Positions 1 to 5,872 of a DNA stretch of 10,418 nt are shown here, piece after piece. This DNA is from Gammaproteobacteria bacterium (GTDB lineage Bacteria; Pseudomonadota; Gammaproteobacteria; UBA9214). The stretch spans positions 1 to 10,418 of the forward strand of contig DMKK01000058.1 in NCBI GenBank assembly GCA_003454335.1. The letters run 5' to 3'. Positions within the stretch are counted from its first letter, which is position 1; every line of letters starts with the position of its first letter. The position numbers and the translations under genes are program-made. Below the pieces are notes generated by a model. The model was given only the letters and a program-made list of their open reading frames with translations. It did no database searches and was not told the DNA's origin.

Positions 1-167
1 ATCCAGAAAATCAGCATATGCAGGTCAAAGACCTTGTTGCTGATATCGGTAACGCCTCTCCTGAGATTCAGGGTATCAGCATAACCGGCAACGGCGGTAC
101 CTGCACCCAGCAGTACGAACGAACCCCATAGACTGCACAGGGTGCGCCTTAGTGTTTTAGCAAACAT
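1..167 (-). CDS. coxB: Cytochrome c oxidase subunit II, N-terminal fragment
   Basis: Only the first 55 codons are present; the rest lies beyond position 1. The translation starts MFAKTLRRTL, followed by a hydrophobic stretch (about residues 13-28, ending near AVAGYA) that looks like a signal peptide. The segment LNLRRGVTDISNKVFDLHML follows at about residues 33-52, then IFW. In proteobacterial COX2 proteins this is the conserved approach to the first transmembrane helix (family knowledge: a 'GVT-IS-VYDLHM' pattern). CoxB carries the CuA centre that accepts electrons from cytochrome c, but that domain lies outside the window. The ATG at 167-165 is supported by a GGGAGA ribosome binding site at 180-175, seven bases upstream. 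The DUF2244 gene just upstream on the same strand is a common neighbour of cox operons. The call rests on a short N-terminus plus context. Confidence 0.82.
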   Translation of the reverse strand, partial: MFAKTLRRTLCSLWGSFVLLGAGTAVAGYADTLNLRRGVTDISNKVFDLHMLIFW

Positions 168-174
168 GCATCGA

Positions 175-180
175 TCTCCC
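175..180 (-). promoter_or_regulatory. Ribosome binding site of coxB
   Basis: GGGAGA on the minus strand, seven bases before the ATG at 167. It is the clearest Shine-Dalgarno sequence in the window and fixes the coxB start. Most of the other genes here have weak or no visible sites. Confidence 0.75.
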
Positions 181-190
181 TAACACAAAG

Positions 191-219
191 TTTATAATTA
201 ATACTTAAAATCTACTTAA
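191..219 (-). promoter_or_regulatory. Putative coxB promoter
   Basis: The 78-base gap between the DUF2244 stop and the coxB start is strikingly AT-rich. Reading the minus strand, TTAAGT (219-214) and TATAAA (196-191) are separated by 17 bases. This resembles a sigma-70 promoter with a poor -35 and a good -10. Transcription would start near 184 and leave a short leader that includes the ribosome binding site. The -35 match is weak, so this is inference from position and composition. Confidence 0.35.
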
Positions 220-245
220 AAAATTGTTCTGCGCGTGCTGGCTGC

Positions 246-746
246 TTAACCGGCATCCTGATACCAGTCTGACTTGCCAATCATTTGCTGCAACTCATCT
301 GCCAGCACACTGCGTTCTTCGTCACTCAGGAACCGTCCTATCTCGACCTGTCGTCCCTGAAAAGCTATCGTCAAACGCATCGGATACCAGGCGATCGACG
401 AATGCCCCAGTGCAACCCGCGCCCATGCGCGTGGACATTCCCAATGTTCCAGTGGCTGATGGCGCCCCTTCTCTACAATGACGACCTCGGCATTAACAGT
501 GACAACCTCGCGTATCTGGCTGCGCCACAGACACAGATAAAAGGCAATCCCCAGTACAATGACTTCAAATGCGGCAATCAGTAGCACCGGCCAGTAGCCG
601 TGCAGTGCGAATGCGAGACCGATTCCCAGACAACACAGCGCAATGACCGTGTAAATCCTTACAGCACTGCGCCAGGACAGGGATTGGTTCGGACGAATCA
701 CCCAGTGACAGTCAAACCCCGATGGATCACATACCCGTTCTACCAC
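246..746 (-). CDS. DUF2244 family membrane protein
   Basis: This 166-residue protein of unknown function has two predicted membrane segments, about residues 31-48 (YTVIALCCLGIGLAFAL) and 52-72 (WPVLLIAAFEVIVLGIAFYL). A short N-terminal part contains HWVIRPNQSLSW, where the 'RPN-SLS' motif is typical of DUF2244. A soluble C-terminal part of about 90 residues includes the tryptophan-rich HWECPRAWARV. The family is frequently encoded beside cytochrome oxidase genes in alpha- and gammaproteobacteria, and here coxB follows 78 bases downstream on the same strand. A role in oxidase assembly or membrane quality is only inferred. The start is taken as GTG at 746: an in-frame TAA lies two codons upstream and no ATG is available before the conserved region. 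No good ribosome binding site is visible, so initiation may be weak. Confidence 0.8.
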   Translation of the reverse strand: MVERVCDPSGFDCHWVIRPNQSLSWRSAVRIYTVIALCCLGIGLAFALHGYWPVLLIAAFEVIVLGIAFYLCLWRSQIREVVTVNAEVVIVEKGRHQPLEHWECPRAWARVALGHSSIAWYPMRLTIAFQGRQVEIGRFLSDEERSVLADELQQMIGKSDWYQDAG

Positions 747-935
747 TGCTTTTTATTCGAGCCCTGTATTCATGGCTACCCTGAAAACAGGACGCGCATG
801 CTAATGCATGCCTAGCACGCCCGCAACTTGATATCCTTATCCAGGATCAAGTCTCTGGTGCGACAAAGTGCCGCGCATTGTATATTGGCGCTCCCCAAGA
901 TTCAATTAACTATAGGTAGCAATTACATTAAAACT
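747..935. other. Intergenic region between bioD and the DUF2244 gene
   Basis: These 189 bases separate the end of the biotin operon from the DUF2244-cox genes. Two small palindromes are visible: GCATGC-TAAT-GCATGC at 796-811, and an imperfect hairpin at 827-851 (CTTGAT/ATCAAG arms plus CC/GG, with a two-base bulge). Neither is followed by a T-run on the minus strand, so I cannot call an intrinsic terminator for the bio operon. A weak minus-strand promoter-like pair, TTGCGG and TAGCAT with 17-base spacing, overlaps the first palindrome. No tRNA or small ORF with support is seen. Confidence 0.4.
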
Positions 936-1625
936 TCAGCTATTCGCAAGGGCCGATAGCGATAGACTGTCTGCCACAGCACCGGCACTGACTACCGGCA
1001 TGACCGGCAGCGCCCCCAGCAGGGGCGCAGAAATCCTTGATTTCAAATAATTAATATTCTCCTGCGCGCCTTCCAGCGCTGGTGGCAACTGATTCGCCAC
1101 CCAACCGGCCAGCGTGCAACCCGCAGCCGCGATGGCAGCCACCGTCAGCAGGGCATGGTTCAGGCAACCCAGCCGGATACCCACGACCATGATGACCTCC
1201 AGGTCCAACTGCAAGGCCAGGTCAGCAAGGGTCTCATCCGCGTTCAGGGGCACCAGCCAGCCACCCGCACCCTCAACTATCACACAATCCGACACACAGG
1301 ATAATTCACTGTATTTATTAGTAATATCATTTATATCAATACGTACCCCCGCCTGCTCTGCTGCAATGTGCGGGGCAATGGCGGGTGCGAAGGCACAGGG
1401 ATTGATCCGCGCATAGTCCAGGTCAATGGAAGCCTGCTGCTGCAGGCGCAGCGCATCGTCGTTGCGCAGCCCACCGGGCGTCGGCACACAGCCAGCAGCC
1501 ACCGGCTTCATCGCCACCACGCTGTTGCCGCGGGCCTGCAGCGCCTGCATCAATCCCAGGCTCACCGCCGTCTTGCCAACCCCGGTATCCGTGCCGGTAA
1601 TAAAATAGCCACGGCTCTTATTCAT
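936..1625 (-). CDS. bioD: Dethiobiotin synthetase
   Basis: This cytoplasmic ATP-dependent enzyme closes the ureido ring of 7,8-diaminopelargonate with CO2 to form dethiobiotin, the penultimate step of biotin synthesis. The P-loop GTDTGVGKT is at residues 11-19, the substrate and metal-binding lysine in KPVAAG at about 40, and the VEGAGG motif at about 117-122. The length of 229 residues is close to E. coli BioD (225). I chose the ATG at 1625, which gives MNKSRGYFITGTDT. An in-frame ATG at 1637 (MSLIMNK...) is also possible, since neither has a strong ribosome binding site. The start overlaps the end of bioC in ATGAATAA, which indicates translational coupling. It is the last gene of the bio operon. 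Confidence 0.96.
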   Translation of the reverse strand: MNKSRGYFITGTDTGVGKTAVSLGLMQALQARGNSVVAMKPVAAGCVPTPGGLRNDDALRLQQQASIDLDYARINPCAFAPAIAPHIAAEQAGVRIDINDITNKYSELSCVSDCVIVEGAGGWLVPLNADETLADLALQLDLEVIMVVGIRLGCLNHALLTVAAIAAAGCTLAGWVANQLPPALEGAQENINYLKSRISAPLLGALPVMPVVSAGAVADSLSLSALANS

Positions 1626-2520
1626 GATCAGGCTCATGGCCGGAAAAGCTACCCGGCGATTGCAGACTGGCCAGCGGGACTTCATTCCCGGCTGCGGTCG
1701 TATGCTTGTTCAGCGGCGACCAGGCATGCCCGTAGACCACTTCGTAACTGGCCGGCAGTACGCCATCTTCGCGAAACTTTTCATAGGCTTCACCCAGTTG
1801 CTGCATGTGACGCTTGCCGGTAAGACCACGCGGCCGCCCGGCGGTAACATTGTGAGCGCCGATATGTTTCAGATCCTGCATCAGGACCGGCAACTTGCGA
1901 TAGGTCACGGTAATGCGCTCCGAATCCATCACGGGCTCCGCCCACTGCGTGGTTACCAGCGCATCACCGACATCATGCATGTCAATAAAGGCATTGACGT
2001 GGGTGTAGCCATCAACCGCCTCCCAACTGGCCCGCAATTCCATCAGGGTATCCGGGCCAAAGGTGGTAAACATCAGCAGGCCACCTGGCGCCAGCACCCG
2101 GCGCAGTTCCGCCAGCGTGGACTCCAGGTCGGTGCACCACTGCAACATCAGGTTGGAAAAAATAAAATCAAAACTGTCATCTGCAAAAGGCAGGGTTTCA
2201 GCGTCCGCACACACGCACTGCGGCTTGCGAAACCAGCCGCCGCGCGCCTGCACGCGCAGCAACATACGCTCGGCTATATCCAGAGCAACCACATCGGCCT
2301 TGCGGTAGCGCTTTAACAATGCAGCAGTAAATAAACCGGTACCCGCCCCCAGATCGAGGATGCGGCGCGGCTGCAACCGAATATAATCAAGCCGTTCAAC
2401 CATGCGATCGCCGACCTCGTTCTGCAACGCGGCCACTGCATCATAGGTATCTGCCGCCTTGTCAAAGGCACGCCGCGCCAACTGCTTGTCGATATGGTAT
2501 TGACTGTTTTCTTTTGTCAT
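1618..2520 (-). CDS. bioC: Malonyl-ACP O-methyltransferase BioC
   Basis: BioC transfers a methyl group from S-adenosylmethionine to the free carboxyl of malonyl-ACP. The methyl ester is then elongated by the fatty acid enzymes to pimeloyl-ACP methyl ester. The SAM-binding motif I ILDLGAGTG is at residues 54-62, the acidic VVALDIAERML at about 77-87, and the methyltransferase segment LRRVLAPGGLL at about 139-149. The N-terminal RRAFDKAADTYD (16-27) is characteristic of BioC. The protein is 300 residues, longer than E. coli BioC (251), partly through a C-terminal tail of about 30 residues after VVYGHAWSPL. The ATG at 2520 is chosen because the open frame upstream of it (to 2607) runs through repeat sequence and lacks family similarity. 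The stop codon lies inside the bioD start region. Confidence 0.95.
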   Translation of the reverse strand: MTKENSQYHIDKQLARRAFDKAADTYDAVAALQNEVGDRMVERLDYIRLQPRRILDLGAGTGLFTAALLKRYRKADVVALDIAERMLLRVQARGGWFRKPQCVCADAETLPFADDSFDFIFSNLMLQWCTDLESTLAELRRVLAPGGLLMFTTFGPDTLMELRASWEAVDGYTHVNAFIDMHDVGDALVTTQWAEPVMDSERITVTYRKLPVLMQDLKHIGAHNVTAGRPRGLTGKRHMQQLGEAYEKFREDGVLPASYEVVYGHAWSPLNKHTTAAGNEVPLASLQSPGSFSGHEPDHE

Positions 2521-2542
2521 AAAAATCTGTCTACACTCGCTA

Positions 2543-2638
2543 CTGTCCCGCCAACCCCCTCTCCCTCCGGGACGCCTACATGGGATGCAGGCGGTAGAGC
2601 AACGCATGGAGCAGTTGCCAAGAGGGTTGGGTAGCGGG
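2543..2638. repeat. Structured palindromic element between bioH and bioC
   Basis: The bioH-bioC gap holds nested inverted repeats. An outer pair joins 2551-2562 with 2621-2630 (CCAACCC... against AGAGGGTTGG), flanked by CCCGC/GCGGG. Inside are a hairpin at 2574-2592 (GCCT/AGGC and CAT/ATG around a GGG loop) and another at 2599-2618 (GCAAC/GTTGC). The 13-base TCTCCCTCCGGGA at 2560-2572 recurs inverted at 2689-2701 in the end of bioH. It resembles the CCCTCTCCCTCCGGGAGAGGG type of intergenic repeat known in many gammaproteobacteria, but I cannot check copy number. Confidence 0.6.
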
Positions 2639-2674
2639 GATAAAAACAGGATAACTGCTTTATTCTATATCCCT

Positions 2675-3475
2675 TCATCCCGCCCTTCTCCCGGAGGGAG
2701 AAGGACCGCTATTTTTGTAAACGAACTCATAAACCCATCCGGCTGCCACTTCCGGTGCAGCAATAAACGGTGCATGACCCGCACCCTCGATCACTTCCAG
2801 CCGCGCATTCCGGAACAATTTGCTGGCTGCATGTCCGGCATTCACCGGCACCAGCGTGTCACGTCCCCCCATCAGCAACAGCGTCGGGCAATCAATATCC
2901 CCCAGACTGTCACGCAAATCTGCAGTCCGCAGGACTTCCAGGCCGGCACGCAGCCCCGCCGCATCCGGTTCACCATGGGCCAGCAACAACGCACGCAGGG
3001 TCTTCAGCACCTCACCGTAGCGATTACTGCCACGCACCTGCAACGCCAGGAAACGATTCAGGGTCCGGACATAATCCTGCGCCAGTTCTGCAGCAAACGT
3101 GTCCAGCAGCACCGGCAACATGGCGCTTTGCCAGCCCGGCTTGCGCACAAAACACGGGCTACTGGCGATTGTCACCAGCGCAGTGACTTTCCCGGTCGCC
3201 ATTAATGCCGCGCGTGTTGCCACCAGCCCTCCCAGCGACCAGCCCAGCCAGACGGCAGGTGCCGGAACCACTGACAGTACGGCCTCAGTCATTGCATCCA
3301 GCGTGCCCTCACCCTGCCAGTCACTGCGTCCATGCCCCGGCAGGTCAACACACGTTACACGGAAATGTGCTTCGAGCAACGGCACGAAGCGGCCCCAGAT
3401 ACCACCATGCAGACCCCAACCGTGCACCAGCACCAGGTCGGGACCAGTACCGGAAGTTTGTGTATAGAGCTGCAT
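2675..3475 (-). CDS. bioH: Pimeloyl-ACP methyl ester carboxylesterase BioH
   Basis: BioH is an alpha/beta hydrolase that removes the methyl group from pimeloyl-ACP methyl ester, ending chain extension and releasing the substrate for BioF. The VHGWGLHGGIW oxyanion region is at residues 17-27. The nucleophile is Ser80 in GWSLGG, with Asp206 in GGRDTLVP and His234 in GAGHAPF as the rest of the triad. The ATG at 3475 gives MQLYTQTSGTGPDLVLVHGW, in register with the family. The protein is 266 residues against 256 in E. coli. The excess is a C-terminal tail, GPSPSGRRAG, encoded by a palindromic repeat that has run into the reading frame. It lies between bioF and bioC in the operon, an arrangement common outside the enterics. 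Confidence 0.96.
   Translation of the reverse strand: MQLYTQTSGTGPDLVLVHGWGLHGGIWGRFVPLLEAHFRVTCVDLPGHGRSDWQGEGTLDAMTEAVLSVVPAPAVWLGWSLGGLVATRAALMATGKVTALVTIASSPCFVRKPGWQSAMLPVLLDTFAAELAQDYVRTLNRFLALQVRGSNRYGEVLKTLRALLLAHGEPDAAGLRAGLEVLRTADLRDSLGDIDCPTLLLMGGRDTLVPVNAGHAASKLFRNARLEVIEGAGHAPFIAAPEVAAGWVYEFVYKNSGPSPSGRRAG
2684..2704. repeat. Perfect 9-bp palindrome inside the 3' end of bioH
   Basis: CCTTCTCCC, GGA, GGGAGAAGG is a perfect nine-base-pair stem with a three-base loop. On the minus strand it is read in frame as part of the BioH C-terminal tail. It shares 13 bases in inverted orientation with the element in the gap that follows. No T-run follows on either strand, so it is a repeat rather than an obvious terminator. 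Confidence 0.75.
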
Positions 3476-3511
3476 TATTTTATTTCACTGCTGTCCCGGA
3501 TAAAAAATGGC

Positions 3512-3535
3512 TGTAGGCGCGGCGACGCTCCTACA
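3512..3535. repeat. Short palindrome of the TGTAGG/CCTACA type
   Basis: TGTAGGCGCG, GCGA, CGCTCCTACA forms a ten-position stem with one mismatch and a GCGA tetraloop on the plus strand. The CTCCTACA end matches the right arm of the larger element at 8196-8250, so this looks like a short relative. It lies at the bioF-bioH junction and overlaps the bioF stop codon. Confidence 0.65.
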
Positions 3536-4685
3536 TGGTAACAACCTGTTCCAGCACCCCCAGTAAATGGTCAACCTGTTGTTCACTATGCGCCGCAGAA
3601 AAAGTAATCCGCAACCGCGACGCACCCTCCGGCACTGTTGGCGGGCGAATGGCGGTAATCAGGATACCCTGTTCACGCAACGCCTGGCTCAGTCGTAATG
3701 CTGCATCGGCCGCACCCACGATTAACGGTTGTATTGGTGTCTCCGAGCCACACAAGTCCAGTCCCAACTGCCGGGCACCGCTGCGAAAGCGGTTAATCAA
3801 TTGCTGCAAGTGCTCACGCCGCCAATCCTCTTCCCTGACCAACCGCAGCGCTGTACGCGTTGCACTTGCCAGGGCGGGTGGTGGCGCCGTGGTATAGATA
3901 TAGGTACGCGCTTCCTGTATCAGGGTTTCTATCAACGCATCACTGCCGGCAACAAAGGCACCAAAGGTGCCAAATGCCTTTCCCAGTGTCCCGACCAGGA
4001 CCGGCACCTCCTCCATTCCAAGCCCGTACTGCGCGACACTGCCACGTCCACCCGGACCCATTACGCCCAGGCCATGGGCATCATCCACCATGAACCAGGC
4101 ACCGTGACGTGCGGCAACCCCGGCCAGTTGCGCCAGTGGTGCCATGTCTCCATCCATACTGAACACGCCATCGGTCGCCACCAGCAATTCACCGGCCGGT
4201 GCAGTTGCCAGTCGTGCATCCAGATCGACTGCATCACCGTGGTGGTAGCGCAGCAGGCGCGCGCCACTCAGCCGGGCACCGTCCAGCAGTGACGCATGGT
4301 TGGTGTAATCCTCAAATACGCGGTCACCGCGACCCAGTAATGCCGACATCACCCCGAGGTTTGCCATGTACCCGGTGGAAAACAGCAGCGCACGCGGTCG
4401 TTGCAGGAAGGCGGCAAGCTCTTCTTCAAGGGCATGATGCGCACGACTGTGGCCGGTAATCAGGTGCGCAGCACCACTGCCGCTGCCGAACTCATCCAGG
4501 CCCTGGTGGAAGGCGGCCACGACATCCGGATGGTTGGCAAGCCCCAGATAATCATTACTGCAGAATGACAGGTAGTCCCTGCCATCGATGCGAACCGTCA
4601 CACCCTGTGGCGTATCGACGACCAGACGGGTGCGATACAGGTTATGTTCCCTGCGTGCCTGCAGCTGTCTGGCAAGGTTTTTCAT
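3531..4685 (-). CDS. bioF: 8-amino-7-oxononanoate (KAPA) synthase
   Basis: This PLP-dependent alpha-oxoamine synthase condenses pimeloyl-ACP with L-alanine, releasing CO2, to give KAPA. Landmarks are FCSNDYLGLA (41-50), GSGSGAAHLITGHS (67-80), the PLP-stacking and aspartate region MVDDAHGLGVMG (199-210), and the Schiff-base lysine Lys236 in TLGKAFG. From the ATG at 4685 the product is 384 residues, the same length as E. coli BioF, and its N-terminus MKNLARQLQARREHNLYR fits the family. An in-frame ATG at 4715 would add ten residues (MLLQGCFALD) and lies inside the upstream repeat, preceded by GGGGA. I consider it less likely but not excluded. The TAG stop (3533-3531) lies in the repeat at 3512-3535. 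Confidence 0.96.
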   Translation of the reverse strand: MKNLARQLQARREHNLYRTRLVVDTPQGVTVRIDGRDYLSFCSNDYLGLANHPDVVAAFHQGLDEFGSGSGAAHLITGHSRAHHALEEELAAFLQRPRALLFSTGYMANLGVMSALLGRGDRVFEDYTNHASLLDGARLSGARLLRYHHGDAVDLDARLATAPAGELLVATDGVFSMDGDMAPLAQLAGVAARHGAWFMVDDAHGLGVMGPGGRGSVAQYGLGMEEVPVLVGTLGKAFGTFGAFVAGSDALIETLIQEARTYIYTTAPPPALASATRTALRLVREEDWRREHLQQLINRFRSGARQLGLDLCGSETPIQPLIVGAADAALRLSQALREQGILITAIRPPTVPEGASRLRITFSAAHSEQQVDHLLGVLEQVVTM

Positions 4686-4702
4686 ATCAAGGGCAAAACA
4701 AC

Positions 4703-4766
4703 CCTGCAGGAGCATCGTCCCCGCCGCGAAGATTCGTAATCGCGCCGGGGACGCCGCTCCTGCAGG
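4703..4766. repeat. Long imperfect palindrome between bioB and bioF (REP-like)
   Basis: Arms 4703-4729 and 4740-4766 pair at 24 of 27 positions around a ten-base loop. The outer CCTGCAGGAGC/GCTCCTGCAGG arms match perfectly over eleven bases, and the inner CGTCCCCG/CGGGGACG block is also perfect. The same arm sequence occurs at 8196-8250, so this is a dispersed family and not a one-off hairpin. It lies in the transcribed bioB-bioF spacer and ends 17 bases before the preferred bioF start, so it could affect bioF translation or mRNA stability (inference). Confidence 0.8.
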
Positions 4767-4804
4767 TAATTATTATATTATTGTGGTGGATAGCACACCC
4801 ACCA

Positions 4805-5785
4805 TCACGCCGGGTGCAGCCCCAGCTTTGCAAACAGGGCATCATCCCTTGCGGTATCAGGATTGCCGGTGGTCAATAATTTCTCGCCATAGAAAACAGA
4901 GTTTGCACCAGCGAAGAAACACAGCGCCTGCATCTCGTCCGACATTTCAGCACGGCCGGCTGACAGGCGCACATAAGCGGCCGGCATCAGAATACGTGCC
5001 GTTGCAATAGTGCGCACAAATTCAAGCGGTTCAATCCCAGGCTGCTCATCGAGCGGCGTGCCTGCCACCTTTACCAGCTGATTGATCGGCACACTGCCCG
5101 GATGTTCCGGCAGGTTGGCCAGCTCACACAGCATCGACACCCGGTCGGCACGGCTTTCACCCATGCCGACGATGCCACCGCAACAAACACTGATACCGGC
5201 ATCGCGAACATGCGTCAGCGTATCCAGCCGGTCATCGTAGGTGCGCGTGGTAATGACGTCGCCGTAGAATTCCGGCGAGGTATCCAGATTGTGGTTGTAG
5301 TAGTCCAGGCCGGCCTGCTTCAGTGCCGCTGCCTGTGATGCATCCAGCATGCCGAGCGTCGCACAGGTTTCCAGTCCCTCCGCACGTACCCGGCCCACCA
5401 TCTCCAGTACCCGCTCAAAGTTCCTGCCCTTTGGGTTGCGCCACGCTGCGCCCATGCAGAAGCGAGATGCACCCGCCTGTTTCGCACCTTTGGCGGCCGT
5501 CACCACGGCATCGACATCCATTAGCCGCTCGGGCTCCAGCCCCGAGTCATAGTGCACACTTTGGGAACAATATTTACAGTCTTCCGGACAACCACCGGTC
5601 TTGATGCTCAGCAGGGTGCTGACCTGTACCGCATTCGGATCAAAGCGTCGCCGGTGGATCGCCTGTGCCTGAAACAGTAACTCGTTGAAAGGCAATTCAA
5701 AAATATTCCCGACCTCGGCGAGCGACCAGTCATGTCGCACTGCAGTTTCAGGATTTTCCGACAGACAGGCTGATTGATTATTCAT
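4805..5785 (-). CDS. bioB: Biotin synthase (radical SAM)
   Basis: BioB inserts sulfur into dethiobiotin to make biotin, using a radical-SAM [4Fe-4S] cluster and a [2Fe-2S] cluster that supplies the sulfur. The CxxxCxxC motif is GGCPEDCKYC with Cys66, Cys70 and Cys73. The expected [2Fe-2S] ligands are all present: Cys110 (RFCMGAAW), Cys141 (ETCATLGML), Cys201 (VCCGGIVGMGE) and Arg273 (YVRLSAGR). Each is offset by exactly 13 from E. coli numbering. YYNHNLDTSPEFY (162-174) is the usual signature. The protein is 326 residues, slightly short at the C-terminus compared with E. coli (346) but functionally complete. It is the first gene of the operon, starting at ATG 5785. It is preceded by a TTGACA promoter overlapped by a BirA-type operator, so repression by biotin is expected. 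Confidence 0.98.
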   Translation of the reverse strand: MNNQSACLSENPETAVRHDWSLAEVGNIFELPFNELLFQAQAIHRRRFDPNAVQVSTLLSIKTGGCPEDCKYCSQSVHYDSGLEPERLMDVDAVVTAAKGAKQAGASRFCMGAAWRNPKGRNFERVLEMVGRVRAEGLETCATLGMLDASQAAALKQAGLDYYNHNLDTSPEFYGDVITTRTYDDRLDTLTHVRDAGISVCCGGIVGMGESRADRVSMLCELANLPEHPGSVPINQLVKVAGTPLDEQPGIEPLEFVRTIATARILMPAAYVRLSAGRAEMSDEMQALCFFAGANSVFYGEKLLTTGNPDTARDDALFAKLGLHPA

Positions 5786-5817
5786 AGGCTTGGACCATAC
5801 AGATTTCCGAAATCGGG

Positions 5818-5846
5818 ACTATGGGGCCGATTATTTTTTCTGTCAA
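5818..5846 (-). promoter_or_regulatory. Promoter of the bioBFHCD operon
   Basis: On the minus strand a perfect TTGACA (-35, 5846-5841) is followed after 17 bases by CATAGT (-10, 5823-5818, four of six matches to TATAAT). Transcription would begin near 5811, giving a leader of about 25 bases before the bioB ATG. The -35 box lies within the left half of the BirA operator, so repressor binding would block RNA polymerase. The exact start point is inferred. Confidence 0.65.
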
Positions 5847-5872
5847 CCCAAACGAGACCATATGGTTTACAA
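5840..5872. promoter_or_regulatory. BirA-type biotin operator
   Basis: The left half CTGTCAACC (5840-5848) and right half GGTTTACAA (5864-5872) are separated by 15 bases. The published bacterial BirA consensus is TTGTAAACC-N14/15-GGTTTACAA. Here the right half matches 9 of 9 and the left half 7 of 9. It lies between divergent bioB and comF, where such a site is expected. The left half contains the bioB -35 box and the right half covers the last base of the comF ATG and the next codons. Regulation requires a BirA with an N-terminal DNA-binding domain elsewhere in the genome (inference). Confidence 0.85.

Noticed and set aside
827..851. CTTGAT...ATCAAG hairpin as the bio operon terminator
   Set aside because: It has a bulge, is about 85 bases past the bioD stop, and is not followed by Ts on the minus strand.
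1624..2316. Plus-strand open frame of about 230 codons opposite bioC
   Set aside because: It is the antisense of the BioC methyltransferase, with no ribosome binding site or domain support.
2521..2607. 29-codon N-terminal extension of BioC
   Set aside because: The added residues are encoded by the palindromic spacer and do not resemble BioC. MTKENSQ... at 2520 starts in register with the family.
2585..3205. Long plus-strand open frame of about 206 codons
   Set aside because: It is antisense to bioH, whose full alpha/beta hydrolase motifs are intact. The translation has no recognisable domain and is a by-product of GC-rich coding sequence.
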